A DNA stretch of 64,000 nucleotides from Burkholderia gladioli (GCF_000959725.1 NZ_CP009322.1:2356001-2420000); one strand, 5' to 3'. Positions 54,678 through 63,697 are shown, numbered from the stretch's first letter. Notes: generated by a model not told the origin, from the sequence alone. A program made the numbers and translations.

Positions 54678-56021
54678 ATGACATCCGATGGCGTTCTCAT
54701 CCTCAGTCACTGCGGGTTCTCGTTCGCCGAGGACCTGGTGACGGCGGCGCGCGCGCGCGGCCTGGCGGTCTGGATCCTGTCCTCGCGGCCGCTGCCCGAA
54801 GCCGGCGAGGCACGCCTGGCGGCACTGCGCGAGCTGGCCGACGAGGTGTTTTCCACCGATTCCCACGAACTCGGCACTCGTGACGTCGAGAACGCCATCG
54901 CGAGCCTGCGCGATCGCGGGCGCCGGATTCGCGGCTGCATCAGCGTCTGGGAGGGATATCGCGCGCTGATGGCCTACGCCAATGCGCTGCAGGGGATCGC
55001 GGACCTGCCGTGGAGCAGGATCGACGCCCTGCGCGACAAGCGCGTGGTGCGCGCGCGCCTGCACGCGGCGGGCCTGTCGCGCGCCACGGCACGCAAGCTC
55101 ACGCCGGAAACACTGGACGCGCTGGCCCGCGACGGCGGCCGCTATTTCGTGAAGCCGGCGCGCGGCATCGCCTCGTATGGCGCATTCCGCCTCGCCCACG
55201 ACACCACCTGGGGTACGCTCCAGGAGATCGCGGCCAAGGCGCGCGCCGATACGGTCTACACCGCCTTGCTCGGCAGCGAGATCGAGTTCATTGCCGAGGA
55301 CTACATTCCCGGCAGGGAGTTCAGCTTCGAGGTGCTGGTCGCCGACGCCCGTGCGTTCGTCGTCGGCATCCACGAGAAGTGCCAGTTGACCGAGCGCGAC
55401 GGCACCGTGCTGGAGGACAGCTGCACGAGCCCGCCGCATTCCCTGTCCGGAGTACAGACCGCCGCCGGCATCGCCTGGATCCGCGCGGTGCTGGCGCAAC
55501 TCGATCTCGACTGGGGCTGCTTCCATATCGAGGCGCGCTTCGACGGCGAGCGCTGGGAACTCATCGAGGTCAACCCGCGGGTGGGCGGCAGCCTGATTTC
55601 CCGCAGCGTGCTGGCGCTCAACGGCCGCGCCAGCGTGCTCGATCTTTGGCTCGACCAATTGCTGTCGCAGCAGGACGGCAAGGCCTCGCCACCCTACCTC
55701 GATACGCTCGAGACGCTGTCGTACCGCGACGACGGCAGCGCGCCGACCGACCAGGCAACTTTCTTCCGCGTCTATTTCGCGTTGCCCGGGCGCATCGAGC
55801 GCATCGACGTCGAGCCCAGCGATCCGCTACCGATCGTCACCCAGGTGCTGCTCAAGGCCGGCGACGAGATCGAACCCGCCGCGCGCGAGGTGTTCCTCGG
55901 TCAGATCCTGTGGCAGTTGCCGCGCGCGCGGCGCGATCGCGAGTTGCCGCGCCTGCTCGAGCAGACCGCCGGCACGCTCGGCGTGCGCTACGAATCGGCC
56001 CCCACCCTCATCGGAGCGTAG
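54678..56021 (+). CDS. ATP-grasp ligase 1
   Basis: This 447-residue protein has the ATP-grasp fold. A pre-ATP domain (HCGFSFAEDLVTAARARGLA) is followed by lid and binding blocks: LRDKRVVRARLHAAGL, FVKPARGIASYGAF (Lys contacting ATP), FIAEDYIPGREFSFEVLV, and the metal block ELIEVNPRVGGSLISRS (Glu/Asn ligands). This resembles amino-acid ligases such as BacD/carnosine-synthase-type enzymes, which join a carboxylate to an amine through an acyl phosphate. Substrates are unknown. It starts 18 bases after the oxidase gene and ends two bases before ligase 2. Confidence 0.88.
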   Translation: MTSDGVLILSHCGFSFAEDLVTAARARGLAVWILSSRPLPEAGEARLAALRELADEVFSTDSHELGTRDVENAIASLRDRGRRIRGCISVWEGYRALMAYANALQGIADLPWSRIDALRDKRVVRARLHAAGLSRATARKLTPETLDALARDGGRYFVKPARGIASYGAFRLAHDTTWGTLQEIAAKARADTVYTALLGSEIEFIAEDYIPGREFSFEVLVADARAFVVGIHEKCQLTERDGTVLEDSCTSPPHSLSGVQTAAGIAWIRAVLAQLDLDWGCFHIEARFDGERWELIEVNPRVGGSLISRSVLALNGRASVLDLWLDQLLSQQDGKASPPYLDTLETLSYRDDGSAPTDQATFFRVYFALPGRIERIDVEPSDPLPIVTQVLLKAGDEIEPAAREVFLGQILWQLPRARRDRELPRLLEQTAGTLGVRYESAPTLIGA

Positions 56022-56023
56022 CG

Positions 56024-57358
56024 ATGTCCGAACTCTCCCCCTTGCTGCTCATCGTCGACTACAACCTCACGCGCGTGGCGGACGTGGCGCATCTCGCGCA
56101 GGCCGCGAAAGTGCGTCACCAGGCCAACACGATACTGATCCGCGCCGATCCGGGCGCGCGCGACTTCGAGATCTGCACCCACGTGATCGATCTCGATCCG
56201 CTCGCCGAGCACTTCGTCGACACGGCGAGCGAGCGCCTAGCACCGTACCGGTCGCGCCTGCGCGCGGGCCTGGTGTTCTCGGACAACGCGGTGCAGCGTG
56301 GCGCCGAACTGCTGGAACGGCTCGGCCTGGCAGTCGATTCCGCCGCGCTCGCGGCCGGCGCCTTCAACAAGCGCAGCTACCGCCTCGCGGAAGGCCGCGC
56401 GCGGCCCCTGCTCGAGGCCCAGGGCCTGCTCGCGCCGGCCAGCGTGGAGGTGCGATCGGTGGACGACCTGCGCGCCTTCGCGGCCTCGCATCCCGACGGC
56501 TTCGTGGTCAAACCCTCGTGCGAGGGCAATAACCGCGGCGTCACGATCGTGCGCGCCGGCGACAGCCTGGACGAGGCCTTCGACGCCGTGAGGCCCTATC
56601 TCCACCATGGCGCGATCTGCGAGACGCTGATTCCGTATCGGCGCGAGTACTCGTTCGACGGGGTGGGCGACGTCGAATTCGTCACGGAGAAACTCAGCGC
56701 GAGCGGCAAGTATCCGGTCGAGATCGCGCAGATCCTGCCCGCGCGGCTCAGCCCGGCCGAGCAGGCCACGCTCACGCGCGCGGGCCGTCTCGCCAACCTG
56801 CTGGTCGGCCAGCGGCGCGGCGCGTTCCATAACGAGATCAAGCTCAGCGACGACGGCCTGGCCGCCGCCGTGGTGGAACCCAACCGGCGCCCGGCCGGGA
56901 TGAAGATATGGACCATCGCGCAGGCCGTGTACGGCATCGATTTTTACGCGCAATGGCTCGATGCGGCGTTTGGCGAGGCCCGTCCCGCGACGCCGGCCGC
57001 CGGCGCCACCCAGGCCGCCACCGTGATGCTCGGCGTGCCGCACGCGGGCTGGTTCGCGCCGCCCGCCGCCGCCGAGGCCGAGCGCTTGTTGTCGGGCGCG
57101 CTGACCCGCACCGCCAGCCGTGCGGGCCTGCCCGTCTCGGCCTTGCGGCTGATCGAATGGGGCTGGCTGTCGGCGCAGCCGCGCTACCTGCCCGACCTGC
57201 CGCGGGAAAACGGCGATTTCGCGGCCCAGGTCTGCATCGCGGTCGACAGCGGCCAGGCCGAGATCCGCGAACTGGTGCCGGCCTTGCGTGAAGCCTGGCT
57301 GGCGATCCTGGCCGAAGCCGGGCTGCCGTCGCGGCAAGCGCTCACGATCGCAGCCTGA
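56024..57358 (+). CDS. ATP-grasp ligase 2
   Basis: This 444-residue protein is a second, divergent ATP-grasp enzyme. It has FVVKPSCEGNNRGVTIV, then ETLIPYRREYSFDGVGDVEF and the metal-binding AVVEPNRRPAGMKIW. After about residue 330 there is a separate C-terminal domain (AATVMLGVPHAGWFAPPAAA) unlike ligases 1 and 3. Lys and Glu/Asn positions typical of ATP-Mg binding are kept, so it is probably active. Its start lies two bases after the ligase 1 stop codon, which implies translational coupling. Confidence 0.85.
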   Translation: MSELSPLLLIVDYNLTRVADVAHLAQAAKVRHQANTILIRADPGARDFEICTHVIDLDPLAEHFVDTASERLAPYRSRLRAGLVFSDNAVQRGAELLERLGLAVDSAALAAGAFNKRSYRLAEGRARPLLEAQGLLAPASVEVRSVDDLRAFAASHPDGFVVKPSCEGNNRGVTIVRAGDSLDEAFDAVRPYLHHGAICETLIPYRREYSFDGVGDVEFVTEKLSASGKYPVEIAQILPARLSPAEQATLTRAGRLANLLVGQRRGAFHNEIKLSDDGLAAAVVEPNRRPAGMKIWTIAQAVYGIDFYAQWLDAAFGEARPATPAAGATQAATVMLGVPHAGWFAPPAAAEAERLLSGALTRTASRAGLPVSALRLIEWGWLSAQPRYLPDLPRENGDFAAQVCIAVDSGQAEIRELVPALREAWLAILAEAGLPSRQALTIAA

Positions 57359-57372
57359 AGGAACCGAATCCG

Positions 57373-58623
57373 ATGAGAATCCTGATCCTCCATCGCGTGC
57401 CCTATGCACGCATCGACTATGCGCGCGGCATCGACCACGCCGAACACGAGGTGACCTATTTCGGCACCCGCGCGATCCTCGACACGCTGCCCCGCGGCCT
57501 GCCTCACCACGCCGTGGCCCGCGCCGGCCAGCGCGGTGCCTACGAGGAGGCGCTCGACTGGCTGGCGGCGCAGCCGCAGCAGTTCGACCGCGTCCTGTCG
57601 CTGTCCGAGTACGAGCTGCTCGACGCCGCGCGGCTGCGCGAGCGGCTCGGCGTGCCTGGGCCGAGCGTCGAGGAGGTACGGCGGGTGCGTGACAAGGTCA
57701 TCATGAAACAGGCCGTCGCGCGCGCCGGCCTGAAGGTGCCGCGCCACCTGCGGCTGCCGGCGCTGCTCGCGGCCCCCGAGGCGGCGAGCTGGACCGGAGC
57801 CAGCGTATTGAAGCCGCATAGCGGTGCATCGAGCGAGGACGTGGTGGTGTTCGACAGCCCGAGCGCCCTGCTCGCCGCGCTGGCCTCCCGCACCAGCGGC
57901 GCGGCGCGACTCGACCGGGGCGAGCTGGGCGCCGATGCGTACGAGGTCGAGGAGTTCGTCACCGGCGACATCCTGCATCTCGACGGATTGGTGGTCGACG
58001 GCCAACTCGCGACCACGATGGCGAGCCGCTACCTCGGCACCTGCCTGGGCTACGCGCAGGGCGAACCGCTCGGCTCGCTGCACTTCCCGCTGTCCGACGC
58101 CTTGCGCGACTGGACCTCCGCCGTACTGGCCGCCGTCGGCATCCGCGACGGCAGCTTCCACCTCGAGGCCATCGAGACGCCGGACGGGCCGGTATTCCTC
58201 GAAATCGGCAACCGCGTCGGCGGCGCCGACGTGGTGGCGACCTTCGAGCTGGCAACGGGCGTCCATCTGCCTTCGGAGGAACTGCGCGTGCTGACCGGCA
58301 AGCCGCCCTCGCATGCGCTGCCGGCCACCCAGGCCGGCTCGGCCTGGCACGGCTGGTTCGTGTTTCCCGGCCATGCGCTCGGTGTCGCGCATTACCCCGG
58401 CACGCCGGGTACCGAGGCCTTTCGCGACGACCCGGCCGTGGTTCGCTGGGCGGAACTCCCGCCCGGCGCCCCGCTGCTGTCGCGCATCACCTATTCGGCC
58501 CACGAAGCACCGATCGCCGGCATCGTCGCCTGCCGCGATGCCGACGCCACCGCCGCGTGGCTGAGACGGCTATTCGATACGGCCGCCGCCACGCGGTCGG
58601 CCGAACGCGCGGCGCTCGCGTGA
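57373..58623 (+). CDS. ATP-grasp ligase 3
   Basis: This 416-residue protein is a third ATP-grasp enzyme. It has an N-terminal alpha/beta domain (MRILILHRVPYARIDYARGI), RVRDKVIMKQAVARAGLK, VLKPHSGASSEDVVVF, EVEEFVTGDILHLDGLVV and FLEIGNRVGGADVVATFELA. This last block carries the Mg ligands. It is closest in feel to PurK/carbamoyl-phosphate-type amino-acid ligases of small natural-product clusters. The start (ATG with AAGGAAC upstream) is 14 bases after ligase 2. Three ligases could form up to three amide bonds. Confidence 0.87.
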   Translation: MRILILHRVPYARIDYARGIDHAEHEVTYFGTRAILDTLPRGLPHHAVARAGQRGAYEEALDWLAAQPQQFDRVLSLSEYELLDAARLRERLGVPGPSVEEVRRVRDKVIMKQAVARAGLKVPRHLRLPALLAAPEAASWTGASVLKPHSGASSEDVVVFDSPSALLAALASRTSGAARLDRGELGADAYEVEEFVTGDILHLDGLVVDGQLATTMASRYLGTCLGYAQGEPLGSLHFPLSDALRDWTSAVLAAVGIRDGSFHLEAIETPDGPVFLEIGNRVGGADVVATFELATGVHLPSEELRVLTGKPPSHALPATQAGSAWHGWFVFPGHALGVAHYPGTPGTEAFRDDPAVVRWAELPPGAPLLSRITYSAHEAPIAGIVACRDADATAAWLRRLFDTAAATRSAERAALA

Positions 58624-58667
58624 GCCCGCAGCACCGATCCCATGACTCACCTTCACCATCGATCATC

Positions 58668-59555
58668 ATGAAACTACGAGACATCCTGCTCGCCATCTTC
58701 ATCACGGCCATCTGGGGCTTGAACTTCTCCGTCATCAAGCTCGGCCTGCAATCCGTCGACCCCTTCATCCTCGCCGGCATTCGCTTCACCTTGAGCGCGC
58801 TGCCCGCGGCGCTGCTGATCCGCCGGCCCGCCGTGCCGGTACGCTACCTCGCCATCTACGGCCTGCTGTTCGGGGTCGGGTTGTGGGGCATCGTCAACCT
58901 GGGCATCCAGGCCGGGCTGTCGGCCGGCATCGCCTCGCTGGTGCTGCAGTTCAGTGCCTTCTTCACGATCCTGCTCGGCGCGATCGTGTTCAAGGAAGCG
59001 GTATCGCGCTACCAACTCGCCGGCATCGCGATCGCCCTGCTCGGCCTGGCCTGCATCATCACCATCACCGACGGCACCGCCACGCTGGTGGGCGTGGCCC
59101 TGGTGATCGTGGGCGCCGTCGCCTGGAGTACCGCCAACATCGTGATCAAGCTGTCGGGCACGCGCGACGTGCTGGCCTTTCTGGTCTGGTCCAGCCTGTT
59201 CTCGCCGATTCCGCTGTTCGCGATCGCCTGGCTGCAGCATGGCGCGGCCGGCTACGCGGCGACCTTCGCGCACTTCGACGGCAAGGCCATCTTCTCGATT
59301 CTGTTCCAGGCTTATCCGACCACGCTGTTCGGCTACTGGATCTGGAACGTGCTGCTCAAGAAGTACCCGGTCTCGACCGTGGCACCGCTCTCGCTGCTGG
59401 TGCCGATCTTCGGGATGCTCGGCTCGGCCCTCATCTTCGGCGAACACATCGGCCTGCCGAAGGTGCTCGCCACGGTGTTCATCGTGCTGGGGCTGGCGAT
59501 CGGCCTGTATGGCAAATACCTCGGGGCGCTGCTGACGAATCGCGCCCGCGCCTGA
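58668..59555 (+). CDS. EamA-family exporter (O-acetylserine/cysteine exporter-like)
   Basis: This 295-residue protein has 10 predicted membrane segments in two EamA (DMT) repeats. The N-terminal WGLNFSVIKLGLQSVDPFIL and GIRFTLSALPAALLI, with ASLVLQFSAFFTILLGAIVF, resemble E. coli EamA, which exports cysteine-pathway metabolites. It is the last gene of the ferredoxin-oxidase-ligase run (44 bases after ligase 3). It is therefore the obvious candidate to export the product or intermediate. Inference is by position. Confidence 0.9.
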   Translation: MKLRDILLAIFITAIWGLNFSVIKLGLQSVDPFILAGIRFTLSALPAALLIRRPAVPVRYLAIYGLLFGVGLWGIVNLGIQAGLSAGIASLVLQFSAFFTILLGAIVFKEAVSRYQLAGIAIALLGLACIITITDGTATLVGVALVIVGAVAWSTANIVIKLSGTRDVLAFLVWSSLFSPIPLFAIAWLQHGAAGYAATFAHFDGKAIFSILFQAYPTTLFGYWIWNVLLKKYPVSTVAPLSLLVPIFGMLGSALIFGEHIGLPKVLATVFIVLGLAIGLYGKYLGALLTNRARA

Positions 59556-59567
59556 TACGGGAGGTCG

Positions 59568-59627
59568 GGTCGGTGGCGAAGGCGACGGGGAGGTCGGTGC
59601 AGGGGTCGGTGCGAAGGTCGGCTCGTC
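59568..59627. repeat. Imperfect 12-bp tandem repeat (GGTCGGTG-type)
   Basis: GGTCGGTG occurs at 59568, 59592 and 59604 and GGTCGG at 59616, in register with a 12-bp period (59580 is degenerate). It lies between the stops of the convergent EamA and sugar-isomerase-like genes. It is probably slippage DNA rather than regulatory. Confidence 0.7.
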
Positions 59628-59743
59628 GCGGAGCCGCATGTCCGGTGAAGGCGCCAGCGCACCGACCTCCGGAATTTCCGATATCCGCCGCCGACCAGAA
59701 TGATCAGGTCGACCGGCAATCAGATGCCGGCGCCCCCCCGGCC

Positions 59744-60595
59744 TCAGCAACACGTCTCCAACCGCGCCGCGCAGACCTCGAGCACCCGCGCCGGATCCTG
59801 CTTCCACCAATGATCACGAGAAAATATCTCGACTTCCACCATGCCGGCATAACCGGCCTTTTCCACCTGCTCGCGAAACCCGGGCAAATCGACCACGCCA
59901 TCGCCCATCATGCCGCGATCGAGCAGGAGATCGCGCGTATCGTGGAGCCAGTCCGAGACGTGATAAGCCAAAATCCGCCGAGCCGCCCCGGCCCGGGCGA
60001 TCGATTCGCGCAGGCTCGGATCCCACCAGCAATGGTAGATGTCGATCGCCAGGCCGAGATGGCCGTCGTTGTCGGCATCGATCGCCTCGCACATCGCCAG
60101 GCCCTGCGCGATGGTGTTGACCACCGAACGATTGGCCGCGTACATCGGATGCAGCGGCTCGATCGCGATGCGCACGCCGAACTGCCTGGCGGTGTCCAAT
60201 AGCATCGCGATGCCGTCCTGAACCTGCTGCCGGGCGCCGTCGAGGTCCCGATGGCCGGGCGGGATGCCGCCCACCACCATCACGAAGCATGCCGCCCCGA
60301 GTTCGGCCGCATCCGCCAGCGCGCGTCGATTCGAATCGATGTTCGCGGCGCGCTGCGCCGCCGTTGCCGCCGGGAAGTAGGTCGACCGGCAATAGCCCGA
60401 CACACTCAGGCCCAGGCTCCGGATCTGCCTGGCGATGGCCCGGACGTCGGCGGATTCGACCTCCTGCCGCCACGGCGCCAGGCCGCCGAACCCTGCTCGC
60501 GCGATCCGATCGATCGTCAGGCCGAGCGGTTCACGATGGCCGAGCGTCGCGGTATTGATCGCGCAACGCGCCAGCTTTCCTTTCAGTGCATTCAT
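59744..60595 (-). CDS. Sugar phosphate isomerase/epimerase-like TIM-barrel protein
   Basis: This 283-residue protein matches the AP_endonuc_2/xylose-isomerase-like TIM-barrel family. It has CAINTATLGHREPLGLTIDR, LGLSVSGYCRSTYFPA, IAIEPLHPMYAANRSVVNTI (Glu and His metal ligands), LGLAIDIYHCWWDP and AGYAGMVEVEIFSRDHWW (Glu ligand). It probably isomerises, epimerises or cleaves a sugar acid or polyol. It is the third gene of a minus-strand unit with SDR and DUF993 genes. The start at 60595 places AAAGGAAAGC-like sequence upstream. Confidence 0.88.
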   Translation of the reverse strand: MNALKGKLARCAINTATLGHREPLGLTIDRIARAGFGGLAPWRQEVESADVRAIARQIRSLGLSVSGYCRSTYFPAATAAQRAANIDSNRRALADAAELGAACFVMVVGGIPPGHRDLDGARQQVQDGIAMLLDTARQFGVRIAIEPLHPMYAANRSVVNTIAQGLAMCEAIDADNDGHLGLAIDIYHCWWDPSLRESIARAGAARRILAYHVSDWLHDTRDLLLDRGMMGDGVVDLPGFREQVEKAGYAGMVEVEIFSRDHWWKQDPARVLEVCAARLETCC

Positions 60596-60617
60596 GTCGA
60601 TACCAACTCGGCTCGTC

Positions 60618-61787
60618 CTATCCGGCACAACCGAGCGGAGCCAGCACGGCCCGCGCTCGCGCGACGGCAAGCTCCGGATTCCTCAGCAATCCCGCCTGGT
60701 CCGCCAGGCGCAGCACCTCCGCCAGATACGCCGGCGGCCGCGCGCCATGATGGCCGCCCAGCATGAAGAAGTGGTCCTGGAAGCCGTTCAGGTAGGCCAG
60801 GAAGACCACGCCCGTCTTGTAGTACTGCGTCGGCGCCCTGAAGATGTGGCGCGACAGCGGCACGGTAGGCGCGAGCAGGGTGTCGAAACCGGCACGATCG
60901 CCCAGGGCCAGCGCTTCCAGCGCTTGCGAGGCCGCCGGCGCGATCGCGTCGAAAATGCCGAGCAGCGCGTGGGAAAACCCCACATCGTCGCCGGCGATCA
61001 GGCTCGGGTAATTGAAGTCGTCGCCCGTGTACATCCGCACCGACGCCGGCAGGCAGCGCCGGAACGACACCTCCTTCGCGTCGTCGAGCAAGGAGATCTT
61101 GATGCCGTCGATCTTCGCGGCATTCACGCCGATGATCTCGAGGCACACGTTAGCCGCGCTCTCGAAATCCTCGCAGCCCCAATAGCCGCGCAGCTCGGGA
61201 TCGAAGGCATCTCCCAGCCAATGCAGGATCACCGGCTGGTTGCACATCGACAGCACTTCCCGGTAGACGCGGCAATAATCGCCCGGTTCGCGCGCGACCC
61301 GCGCCAGCGCACGGCTGGCCATGAGAATGATGCGCCCGCCAAGTTTCTGGATCGCTTCCACCTGGGTCGCGTAGGCCTGGATCACGTCATCGCACGAGTT
61401 GGCCTCGCTCGCGGGAAGGTGGTCGGTGCCGCAACCCGATGCGATCGAGGCGCCCGGAATGTCGCGGGTTTCGCCGATGCTGCGCGCGATCAGTTCGAGC
61501 GCGCGGCCCCAGCCGAGCCCCATGCCTCGCTGCGCGGTGTCCATTGCCTCGGCGATGCCGAGCCCCTGCCCGAGCAGGTAGCGCCGATATTCGATGGTCC
61601 GCTGCCAGTCGATCGCGCCAGCCTCGGAAAGCTCGCCGGCTCGCAACGGGTCGGCCGCCACGTGGGCGGCGGAATAGGCGATGCGATTGAAGGGTGCACG
61701 GGGCGCGCGCGGGATCAGCGGCGTTCCCGTCAGCCGATATTGGCGCAACATGCCGTCTTGGGAAGGAAGCTTGATGTCGAGAGTCAT
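60618..61787 (-). CDS. DUF993 (dihydrodipicolinate-synthase-like TIM barrel)
   Basis: This 389-residue protein matches DUF993, a family related to dihydrodipicolinate synthase. Recognisable blocks are FNRIAYSAAHVAADPLRAGE, YRRYLLGQGLGIAEAMDTAQ, QPVILHWLGDAFDPELRGYW, AAKIDGIKISLLDDAKEV (candidate Schiff-base Lys in DGIKIS) and PTQYYKTGVVFLAYLNGFQD. Its function is not assigned; an aldolase or retro-aldolase on a sugar acid fits the neighbours. The ATG at 61787 overlaps the SDR stop region, so it is coupled to that gene. Confidence 0.88.
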   Translation of the reverse strand: MTLDIKLPSQDGMLRQYRLTGTPLIPRAPRAPFNRIAYSAAHVAADPLRAGELSEAGAIDWQRTIEYRRYLLGQGLGIAEAMDTAQRGMGLGWGRALELIARSIGETRDIPGASIASGCGTDHLPASEANSCDDVIQAYATQVEAIQKLGGRIILMASRALARVAREPGDYCRVYREVLSMCNQPVILHWLGDAFDPELRGYWGCEDFESAANVCLEIIGVNAAKIDGIKISLLDDAKEVSFRRCLPASVRMYTGDDFNYPSLIAGDDVGFSHALLGIFDAIAPAASQALEALALGDRAGFDTLLAPTVPLSRHIFRAPTQYYKTGVVFLAYLNGFQDHFFMLGGHHGARPPAYLAEVLRLADQAGLLRNPELAVARARAVLAPLGCAG

Positions 61788-61789
61788 GG

Positions 61790-62569
61790 TCAATACTTTG
61801 GAACGAGAAGGCCGCCGTCGATGCGGATTGCCTGGCCCACGCTGTAGGGCAGGCCGCCGGTGGCGAGGGTTCGGATCGTGGTGGCCACTTCCTGCGTGGT
61901 GCCCCAGCGCTGCATCGCCGTGAGCCCGCCGGCCATCAGCGCGTCGTATTTCGCCTTGGAAGGCGCGGTCATTTCGGTTTCGATGAATCCCGGCTGCAGC
62001 TCGTAGACGGCCACGCCGAGTTCGGCGAATCGCAGGGAAAACAAGGTCGTGGCCATCGACAGCGCTGCCTTGGAAATGCAGTACTCGCCGCGCTGGGGCG
62101 AGGCCGCCACCGCGTTCGACGAGGTGATGGTAATCACCGACCGAGGCACGCCGCCGGCGCGCTCCGGCGAGCCGCGAGCAATGCGGCGGCCGAAGGCCTG
62201 CATCAGGAAGAAGGTGCCGCGCGTGTTCACCTCGAGGCAGCGGTCGTAACTCTCGGGGCTGATGTCCAGCAGGTCGCCGCGAGACTGCACCGAGACGCCG
62301 GCATTGTTCACCAGGCAGGCGAGCGGACCGAGCCGCGCCTCGATCGACTGCAGCATCGGGTCGTGCTGCCCGATATCGGCGAGATCCGAGACCAGCGCGA
62401 ACGCCCTCCCCCCTGCCGCGCGAATCCCGGTGCAGGTCTGCTCGAGTTCGTCCGAGAGCTGGACGTCGCTCACCGCGACGTCGAAGCCCGCCGAGGCCAG
62501 CTCGACCGCCGCCGCGGCGCCGATTCCCCTGCGCGCGCCCGTGACCAGCGCGACGGGACGTGATTCCAT
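61790..62569 (-). CDS. SDR-family oxidoreductase (FabG-like)
   Basis: This 259-residue protein is a classical short-chain dehydrogenase. The cofactor motif is ALVTGARRGIGAAAAVELAS, with SDVQ (Asp after beta2, favouring NADH). The catalytic tetrad is Asn in VNNAGVS, Ser in ITITSSN and Tyr/Lys in YCISKAAL. It ends IRIDGGLLVPKY. It is the first gene of the minus-strand unit, starts at an ATG with a strong GGAGGAATC leader, and has a likely TetR operator about 85 bases upstream. It probably oxidises a hydroxyacid or sugar alcohol. Confidence 0.93.
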   Translation of the reverse strand: MESRPVALVTGARRGIGAAAAVELASAGFDVAVSDVQLSDELEQTCTGIRAAGGRAFALVSDLADIGQHDPMLQSIEARLGPLACLVNNAGVSVQSRGDLLDISPESYDRCLEVNTRGTFFLMQAFGRRIARGSPERAGGVPRSVITITSSNAVAASPQRGEYCISKAALSMATTLFSLRFAELGVAVYELQPGFIETEMTAPSKAKYDALMAGGLTAMQRWGTTQEVATTIRTLATGGLPYSVGQAIRIDGGLLVPKY

Positions 62570-62651
62570 GATTCCTCCTGCTCGGTTGTTCGGCATGGGC
62601 ACCTCGCGGCGCGGCTTCATCTCGATGCCGGCAGGGTGCCGTTGCGCATAA

Positions 62652-62670
62652 GTAACGATACGGTTCGTTA
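62652..62670. promoter_or_regulatory. Operator-like sequence upstream of SDR operon
   Basis: GTAACGATACGGTTCGTTA contains the inverted repeat TAACGA/TCGTTA. A nearly identical copy lies upstream of the CoA-transferase gene at 63649. The nearby TetR gene is the natural candidate for the binder. Confidence 0.6.
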
Positions 62671-62782
62671 TTTAATAGCGTGCCGAGAGCCCTGTCAAAG
62701 AAGGGTTTTCACCTAGGGGGATCAGCGCAAGGAAGGAAGCGCCGCCATTGCGGCGGCGCGATCGAACGAGGCAGGGGCTGCG

Positions 62783-63472
62783 TCAGCGCGGGCGCAGCAG
62801 GCTCAGCACGGTTTCGATGTTGAATCGCAGGCGCGCTTCCAGGGCCTCTTTCGAGACGAAATCGAAGCCAAAGATCACCTCGCCCGTGAAGCGGTTCGTC
62901 AGGTAGTAGTAGCCGACCGCGGCCAGCGTGAGGTGCAGTTGCGCGGCATCCACGCCCGGGCGGAATTCACCCGCGGCGACGCCACGATCGAGGATCCGCT
63001 GCAGCATGTCGATGAATCCGGCATGCAGCTCCGCGAAGCGCTTCGACTTCTTCACGTGCCGCGCGCGATGGAGATTCTCGCTGTTGACCAGCGTGATGAA
63101 CTCCGGATGCTTCAGGTAGTACTCCCAGGTGAAGGTCATCAGCGCGCGAATGGCATCGGTCGGCGACAGGCCGTCGAGTTCGAGCGCGCGCTCGGCATTG
63201 CGGATGTTCGACCAGGCTTCCTCCAGGACCGCCTGGAACAGCTGGTCCTTGCCCTTGAAGTACTCGTAGATCATCCGCTTGTTGACGCCGGCCTTGTCCG
63301 CGATCGAGTCGATCCGCGAGCCGCCCAGGCCGACTTTCGCGAATTCCGCCTTCGCGGCCGCGAGGATCCTGGCCTGGGTCTGCACGGGGTCGCGCGAGCG
63401 CTTCGCCCTGGCCGGTTTCTGGGTCGAGTCGGTCGCGAGCGTGTCGCGCCGGGTCGAGAGCTTCGTTTCCAT
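62783..63472 (-). CDS. TetR-family transcriptional regulator
   Basis: This 229-residue protein has a TetR helix-turn-helix (ARILAAAKAEFAKVGLGGSR, then IDSIADKAGVNKRMIYEYFK) and a C-terminal ligand domain with FTWEYYLKHPEFITLVNSEN, typical of the TetR/UidR-like group (TetR_C_41-like). It lies between the SDR operon and the divergent CoA-transferase gene. Both of these carry the shared operator-like sequence, so it probably represses both. The effector is unknown, perhaps an acyl-CoA or pathway substrate. Confidence 0.9.
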   Translation of the reverse strand: METKLSTRRDTLATDSTQKPARAKRSRDPVQTQARILAAAKAEFAKVGLGGSRIDSIADKAGVNKRMIYEYFKGKDQLFQAVLEEAWSNIRNAERALELDGLSPTDAIRALMTFTWEYYLKHPEFITLVNSENLHRARHVKKSKRFAELHAGFIDMLQRILDRGVAAGEFRPGVDAAQLHLTLAAVGYYYLTNRFTGEVIFGFDFVSKEALEARLRFNIETVLSLLRPR

Positions 63473-63697
63473 TTCTGTCTCAAGCGTGGGATCGCGCCCA
63501 CTTTACACCACCCGAGGCCGGCGGCATCCCGCCTTGCGTGCCCTTGGCCAAGCCTCGCCGCCTCGATCCCGTCGCGACCCATCGTTAACCCGAGGCCGCC
63601 ACAAGAAGGCTTGAATCCGTCATCGAGCTATGCCAGCATTCGCCACAAGTAACGAACTGGTTCGGTGCAAAAAGCCGACCGCAGCCCAGGAGGACGT
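63473..63697. other. Divergent region between TetR and CoA-transferase genes
   Basis: No gene is seen. The operator-like element at 63649-63667 lies here, close to the CoA-transferase gene, which also has a GGAGG ribosome-binding site. Confidence 0.45.
63649..63667. promoter_or_regulatory. Operator-like sequence upstream of CoA-transferase gene
   Basis: GTAACGAACTGGTTCGGTG shares GTAACGA and GGTTCG with 62652-62670, with the same spacing, and has a CGAAC/GTTCG dyad. It sits 31 bases before the ATG. Confidence 0.6.
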
